From Dietzia alimentaria 72 (GTDB taxonomy: Bacteria > Actinomycetota > Actinomycetes > Mycobacteriales > Mycobacteriaceae), in contig NZ_AGFF01000006.1 in NCBI RefSeq assembly GCF_000226215.1, positions 1 through 39,052 of the forward strand: DNA of 39,052 nt, written 5' to 3'. Under the pieces are notes generated by a model. That model was not told the DNA's origin, did not search any database, and was given only the letters and a program-made list of their open reading frames with translations. Positions 35,245 to 39,052 of the stretch are shown here, piece by piece (positions within the stretch are counted from its first letter, which is position 1; each line of letters opens with the position of its first letter). A program made the translations under genes and the position numbers.

Positions 35245-35289
35245 TCAGCGGGCCCCGCCGCGGCACCCAAGAAGGAGCACGCGCTGCAT
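35245..35289 (-). CDS. leuL: leucine leader peptide
   Basis: A 14-codon frame, MQRVLLLGCRGGAR then TGA, lies 81 bp upstream of leuA on the same strand. It has three consecutive leucine codons (CTC CTT CTT) after valine, the hallmark of a leucine attenuation peptide. There is no ribosome site, but a TATTGT -10-like hexamer ends 7 nt before the ATG, so the transcript probably begins at or next to the ATG (leaderless). Confidence 0.7.
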   Translation of the reverse strand: MQRVLLLGCRGGAR

Positions 35290-35296
35290 GGGCGTC

Positions 35297-35302
35297 ACAA
35301 TA
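35297..35302 (-). promoter_or_regulatory. candidate -10 element for leuL-leuA
   Basis: TATTGT on the reverse strand, seven bases before the leuL ATG. No clear -35 is seen at the expected distance. The 46-bp gap between leuL and the GNAT gene end leaves little other room for a promoter. Confidence 0.4.
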
Positions 35303-35335
35303 CACCGTTACGCGACCGGCCACGGCCAGCGGTGT

Positions 35336-35782
35336 TCACGGCACCGGGATGACGAACGTGGTGGCACCGCTCAGCGGGGTCTCGGGCGGCGAGAAGGGCG
35401 AGGCGGGGCCCATGGCCTCGGTGTGTTGACCCGCGCTGTGTTGCACCGAGCCCCACACCGTGCGGCAGCCAGCTTCCTCGGCGACGGCCACGGCCTTGTC
35501 GACCAGTCGGTGCGCGATCCCCATCCGGCGTAGGTCCTCGCGAACACGGATGCCGTAGACGAACAGGTCGGGGCTTGCGCCCAGGTGCCCTGTCTCCACG
35601 GCCACGAGCATGCCCACGGGCGTCTCGTCGGTCAGGGCCAGCAGGAGCAGGTTGGATCCGCGGTCGAGGAAGTCCTGGGTCCACTCGGAGGTGGGCGGGG
35701 TGTCGAAGAGTTCGGCGGCGGACAGCACGAGATCCACGTCGGCGCGTGAGGCGCGACGGACCACGAGCTCCGGCGGGTTCAT
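35336..35782 (-). CDS. GNAT family N-acetyltransferase
   Basis: A 148-aa single-domain protein. The acetyl-CoA pyrophosphate loop is in VREDLRRMGIAHRLVDKAV (R/Q-x-x-G-x-G/A type), preceded by the beta strands PVGMLVAVE and LFVYGIRV. The substrate is unknown. It lies upstream of leuL-leuA on the same strand, but the leader promoter suggests leuA can be transcribed separately. Confidence 0.87.
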   Translation of the reverse strand: MNPPELVVRRASRADVDLVLSAAELFDTPPTSEWTQDFLDRGSNLLLLALTDETPVGMLVAVETGHLGASPDLFVYGIRVREDLRRMGIAHRLVDKAVAVAEEAGCRTVWGSVQHSAGQHTEAMGPASPFSPPETPLSGATTFVIPVP

Positions 35783-35834
35783 CTGTCCAGTGTGGCAAAT
35801 GCGGCGGGGTTCGGCACGCCTGGTGTGGGTGGAA

Positions 35835-36656
35835 TCATCTGTTGGCGATCATCCAGTCGATCCAACCGTTCTGCGCTGGAATCGATTCGTAGCGTGCAGG
35901 ATTGGTCCCGTCGGCCTTGCGGCGAGCGTGGTCGGATCCGGCGTGCAGGCCCACGAGGAGGTCGCCCCGGAACACGGGGCCGCCGGAATCTCCGTAGTCG
36001 TAGCCACCCTGGATGGTGTGGGAATGGCCGACGCGGTGACCGCCTCGGTGCTCCATGTGTCCCAGTCGGGTGAGCCCGGTGAGTAGCAGCGGTGAGCGGA
36101 GCTCGGCGAACTGGGTCTGTCCGAATCCGTGGAACCGCAGGACGTCGCCGGGAGCGGGGTCAACGCCGGCGCGTCTGACTGCCGGGGCGGGCGCCGGGTG
36201 GCGGAGCTTGAGGAGCATGACGTCGCCGGCGGGGGCGTGGTAAGCGGCCTCCGGGGTGTGTCGGCCGAGGCTGCCGGTGTCGAGGGCGCCGAATGCGCTG
36301 ACGATGCCGGGGTTGGCCACTGGGGCGCTCGAGCCCATTCCGCCGGGCACGGCGGCCCAGTTGCCGAACCCGAGGGTGTAGGCGTTCGGGTCGGCGGGTC
36401 CGCAGTGTTTGGCGGTGGCCACCCAGTGCGGGGCCACCACGACGCCGCTGCAGGGAGTGCCGGGGACGCCGCTGAAGGTCGTGATCTGGACGGCCCAGGG
36501 GGCGGGGGCTGAGGGTTCGCCGTTGACGACAGCGCTCGCGGCGGGGGTCGCTACGGCGAGGCTCGCCGCGAGGGTGCCGAGGGTCGCGGTGGTGGCCGCG
36601 ATGACTCGCCCGAGGCGAGTGGGGCGAGTGGTGCCACTGGGACGTGTGAAGCGCAT
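35835..36656 (-). CDS. secreted trypsin-like serine protease (S1 family)
   Basis: A 273-aa protein with a basic N-terminus, a hydrophobic stretch and the signal peptidase site ATPAASA (cleavage after about residue 42). The mature part starts VVNGEPSAPAPWAVQI, like an activated trypsin N-terminus. Catalytic residues are H84 in TAKHC, the Asp of DVMLLKL and the Ser of GDSGGP. Cysteine pairs (C69/C85) fit the usual disulfide. It is probably exported by Sec and acts outside the cell; its substrate is unknown. Confidence 0.9.
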   Translation of the reverse strand: MRFTRPSGTTRPTRLGRVIAATTATLGTLAASLAVATPAASAVVNGEPSAPAPWAVQITTFSGVPGTPCSGVVVAPHWVATAKHCGPADPNAYTLGFGNWAAVPGGMGSSAPVANPGIVSAFGALDTGSLGRHTPEAAYHAPAGDVMLLKLRHPAPAPAVRRAGVDPAPGDVLRFHGFGQTQFAELRSPLLLTGLTRLGHMEHRGGHRVGHSHTIQGGYDYGDSGGPVFRGDLLVGLHAGSDHARRKADGTNPARYESIPAQNGWIDWMIANR

Positions 36657-36696
36657 GTCTCCCAGTCTAGGTGCTGGGCGAAGGTCGCCGGGTCGG

Positions 36697-37548
36697 TCAC
36701 GTGTCGACGTCGACCTCTTTATGCGCCAACCGCACCGTCGCCACCACCATCACGGAGAGCGTGCCGGCCAGGATCGCCAGCTCCGGGCCGTCCACCGCGA
36801 ACCGCTCGCCCAGCACCACCACGCCCAGCACCAGCGAGACGACCGGTGTGGTCACCGTCGAGGCGGGCACGGCCTGGTGCACGGCGCCCGCCGAGAACGA
36901 CATCTGCTGCAGGGTCAGTGCGGCCACCGCGGCCACGACCAGCCCGTACACCTGACCGTTCGTGGCCACCTCGAGCGCCCCGCCCGCGAGCCACCGGTCG
37001 GCCACGCCCTTGGTGAGGAGTGCGACGTAGGCGAAGGCGGTGCCGCCGGCTACCCCGAGCAGCAGGGCACGGCTGCCGTTGGTGCGGCGTGCCCGTGAGA
37101 GTTGGAAGAGTACGACGACGACGACGATCCCGCCCGCGCACGCGAGCGCCCATTCGTACCAGGGCGGATGGCTCTCGGCTCCTGTGGGCCGGCCGTAGAT
37201 GATCATGATCATCACGCAGCCCGTCAGAACATGGCCCCAGAACAACTCGGTCTTCGTGACGCGTCGTCCGGTGACCCACGCGCCAAGGGGTAGTGCGAAA
37301 GTGAGCGAGAGCACGGTCAGTGTCTGGACCAGGATAAGCGTGCCGTAGGCGAGAGCCAGTCCCTGTAGGACGAATCCCGCGAGGCTGATGCCCATACCGG
37401 TCCACCAGAATCTGCTGGTGAGAACGGCGAACGGGCCCTCGGGTCCGCCCTCGGCGCGGCGCGGGGTTCGGTGCCGCATCACGGTGCCGAAGGCCTGGCT
37501 GAGGGCGGAGGCGAGGGCCAGCAATACAGCTGCCCATGTTTCCGTCAT
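36697..37548 (-). CDS. DMT/EamA-type transporter-like membrane protein
   Basis: A 283-aa protein starting MTETWAAVLLALASALSQAFG (ATG 37548) with about nine or ten hydrophobic helices in two similar halves and a short charged tail (HKEVDVDT). The pattern SLVLGVVVLGERF near the end is the typical drug/metabolite-transporter motif (E in GE). The transported compound is not identifiable. The frame upstream of 37548 overlaps the lysC promoter region and is not used. Confidence 0.82.
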   Translation of the reverse strand: MTETWAAVLLALASALSQAFGTVMRHRTPRRAEGGPEGPFAVLTSRFWWTGMGISLAGFVLQGLALAYGTLILVQTLTVLSLTFALPLGAWVTGRRVTKTELFWGHVLTGCVMIMIIYGRPTGAESHPPWYEWALACAGGIVVVVVLFQLSRARRTNGSRALLLGVAGGTAFAYVALLTKGVADRWLAGGALEVATNGQVYGLVVAAVAALTLQQMSFSAGAVHQAVPASTVTTPVVSLVLGVVVLGERFAVDGPELAILAGTLSVMVVATVRLAHKEVDVDT

Positions 37549-37619
37549 CCCTGATGAGTAAACACCTACCGTAAAGTGGTCCTGCGTTAGGCCGATCAAC
37601 ACCGGAAGGGTGTGACCGC

Positions 37620-38882
37620 GTGGCACTCGTAGTGCAGAAGTACGGCGGCTCCTCCGTGGAGTCCGCAGAACGGATCCGTCGGGTTGCCGAACGGATCGTT
37701 GACACCAAGAAGGCAGGCAACGACGTAGTGGTTGTCGCCTCCGCGATGGGCGATACGACTGACGAGCTCCTGGACTTGGCAGACCAGGTCTGCCCCTCGC
37801 CTCCGCAGCGCGAGATGGACATGTTGCTCACCTCGGGTGAGCGCATCTCCAACGCGTTGCTGGCTATGGCGATCAGCTCGTTCGGGATGGAGGCTTACTC
37901 CTTCACCGGTTCTCAGGCCGGCATCATCACCACGACCCGGCACGGGAACAGCCGGATCATCGACATCACCCCGGGACGCGTCCAGGAGGCGCTGGGCGAG
38001 GGCAAGATCGCGCTCGTCGCCGGCTTCCAGGGGGTCTCGCGTGAGACGCGGGACGTCACCACCCTGGGTCGCGGCGGGTCCGACACGACCGCGGTCGCCA
38101 TGGCCGCCGCGCTGGGCGCCGATGTATGTGAGATCTACTCGGACGTCGACGGCATCTATACCGCGGACCCGCGGATCGTGCCGAACGCCCGCAAGCTCGA
38201 CACCATCTCCTACGAGGAGATGCAGGAGATGGCCGCCGTCGGATCCAAGATCCTCAACCTGCGCAGCGTCGAGTTCGCGCGCCGCAACCAGGTGCCGCTG
38301 CGCGTCCGCTCTTCGTATTCGAACGACCCCGGCACGCTCGTGGCCGGAAATATGGAGGACATCCCCGTGGAAGACGCACTGCTGACCGGAGTCGCACACG
38401 ACGCCTCAGAGGCCAAGATCACGGTAGTCGGTATCCCCGACCAGCCCGGCTACGCCGCCAAAATCTTTCGTATGGTCGCCGACGCGGAGATCAATATCGA
38501 CATGGTTCTGCAGAACGTGTCGCGGTCCTCGGGCAAAACGGACATCACCTTCACCTGCCCGCTCGAGGTGGGTACCAGGGCCACGAAGGTGCTGTCCAAA
38601 GCCAAGGAGGAGCTGGGGATCGACAAGGTGCTCTACGACGACAACGTCGGCAAGGTCTCCCTCGTCGGCGCCGGCATGAAGTCCCATCCGGGCGTCACCG
38701 CCACGTTCTGCGAGGCCATTTCCAAGGCGGGCGTCAACATCGAGCTCATCTCCACTTCCGAGATCCGCATCTCGGCCCTCGTTCGCGAGGAGGAGCTCAA
38801 CGACTGCGTGCGCGCGTTGCACGACGCGTTCGATCTGGGCGGCGAGGAAGAGGCCCAGGTCTACGCCGGCACCGGCCGCTGA
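37620..38882 (+). CDS. lysC: aspartate kinase, alpha subunit
   Basis: Aspartokinase phosphorylates aspartate, opening lysine, threonine and methionine synthesis. The 420-aa protein starts [13 protein letters not shown], the family signature. Kinase motifs [15 protein letters not shown] and [18 protein letters not shown] follow, and two ACT domains occupy the C-terminal ~170 residues ([35 protein letters not shown]). GTG 37620 has GGAAGGG at 37604-37610. As in Corynebacterium, an internal start for the beta subunit is present. No asd is seen before the window ends. Confidence 0.95.
   Translation: MALVVQKYGGSSVESAERIRRVAERIVDTKKAGNDVVVVASAMGDTTDELLDLADQVCPSPPQREMDMLLTSGERISNALLAMAISSFGMEAYSFTGSQAGIITTTRHGNSRIIDITPGRVQEALGEGKIALVAGFQGVSRETRDVTTLGRGGSDTTAVAMAAALGADVCEIYSDVDGIYTADPRIVPNARKLDTISYEEMQEMAAVGSKILNLRSVEFARRNQVPLRVRSSYSNDPGTLVAGNMEDIPVEDALLTGVAHDASEAKITVVGIPDQPGYAAKIFRMVADAEINIDMVLQNVSRSSGKTDITFTCPLEVGTRATKVLSKAKEELGIDKVLYDDNVGKVSLVGAGMKSHPGVTATFCEAISKAGVNIELISTSEIRISALVREEELNDCVRALHDAFDLGGEEEAQVYAGTGR
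38367..38882 (+). CDS. lysC: aspartate kinase beta subunit from internal in-frame start
   Basis: GTG at codon 250 ([12 protein letters not shown]) is preceded by GGAGG at 38354-38358 with 8-nt spacing, an excellent ribosome site inside the coding sequence. In C. glutamicum the 172-aa beta subunit also begins at codon 250 of a 421-aa protein; here it would be 171 aa. It consists of the regulatory ACT domains and would form an alpha2beta2 enzyme. Confidence 0.7.
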   Translation: MEDALLTGVAHDASEAKITVVGIPDQPGYAAKIFRMVADAEINIDMVLQNVSRSSGKTDITFTCPLEVGTRATKVLSKAKEELGIDKVLYDDNVGKVSLVGAGMKSHPGVTATFCEAISKAGVNIELISTSEIRISALVREEELNDCVRALHDAFDLGGEEEAQVYAGTGR

Positions 38883-38903
38883 TCTGAGCGCTGCCCGACC
38901 CGT

Positions 38904-38936
38904 CCGGGGCCGTCCCACTTGTGGAGGCGGCCCCGG
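38904..38936 (+). terminator. hairpin after lysC
   Basis: CCGGGGCCG (38904-38912) and CGGCCCCGG (38928-38936) form a 9-bp GC stem 21 bp after the lysC stop. It suggests that lysC is not simply cotranscribed with whatever follows. Confidence 0.65.
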
Positions 38937-38974
38937 CCCCATTTCAGGGCCAGCACCGCGTCCCTCCCTTCGCC

Positions 38975-39052
38975 GAGCCTCGCCCCGCCCCGCCCCACGC
39001 CGCCCCCGAGCCTCGCCCCGCCCCGCACCACGCCGCCCCCGCGCCGCGCCCC
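38975..39052. repeat. GC-rich tandem repeat at the window end
   Basis: A 33-bp unit starting GAGCCTCGCCCCGCC begins at 38975 and again at 39008 with one visible change; a third partial copy is cut by the window end. It lies downstream of the lysC hairpin. Confidence 0.8.

Overview
The window is high-GC actinobacterial chromosome from the Corynebacteriales/Mycobacteriales. A Dietzia-like organism is the best guess, from codon use, GTG starts and leaderless-looking starts, and from a core gene order resembling the mycobacterial leuA - dnaQ - murT - gatD - recR - ybaB - dnaX - ffs - aminotransferase neighbourhood. The species is inferred, not proven.

Layout. 1-9.5 kb: a DUF2339 membrane protein (5' end outside the window), a GH65 glycoside phosphorylase-like enzyme, a small TIGR02611-type membrane protein, a cytochrome P450, a putative glycolipid-binding protein, prephenate dehydrogenase, then a TIGR03941 protein translationally coupled to tadA. 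9.6-16 kb: CsbD, tRNA-Ser(CGA), a TetR regulator, then a queuosine group (tgt, a YhhQ-type queuosine-precursor transporter and gluQRS) interleaved with a CPA1-type antiporter and a CHY zinc-finger protein, followed by phhB. 16-22.4 kb: repeat-rich spacer, tRNA-Ser(GGA), 4.5S SRP RNA, an Rv3722c-like aminotransferase, dnaX, ybaB, recR. 22.4-29.7 kb: amidohydrolase, the reverse-strand serine hydrolase - murT - gatD operon, a DnaQ-like exonuclease, a class III aminotransferase and a holin_4_2-type membrane protein. 29.7-31.6 kb: a gene graveyard with remnants of a Tad pilus cluster (tadC tail, DUF4244 head, TadE-like tail) facing the tail of the DECH helicase that normally neighbours it; a lipoprotein gene lies between them. 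31.7-39 kb: a Tat-exported PGRP-type amidase, leuA with a leucine leader peptide, a GNAT enzyme, a trypsin-like protease, a DMT transporter and lysC with an internal beta-subunit start.

How the genes work together. tgt, the transporter and gluQRS form a queuosine salvage and modification set, with no de novo queuosine genes in view. murT-gatD amidate lipid II and sit with a penicillin-binding-like serine hydrolase. tadA and both serine tRNAs serve decoding. leuA and lysC are amino-acid entry enzymes with visible translational or attenuation control.

The most unusual points are a TGT lacking all three zinc cysteines, a MurT apparently lacking its zinc-ribbon cysteines, a convergent Tad/helicase remnant, and dispersed palindromic intergenic elements that share sequence between distant loci.
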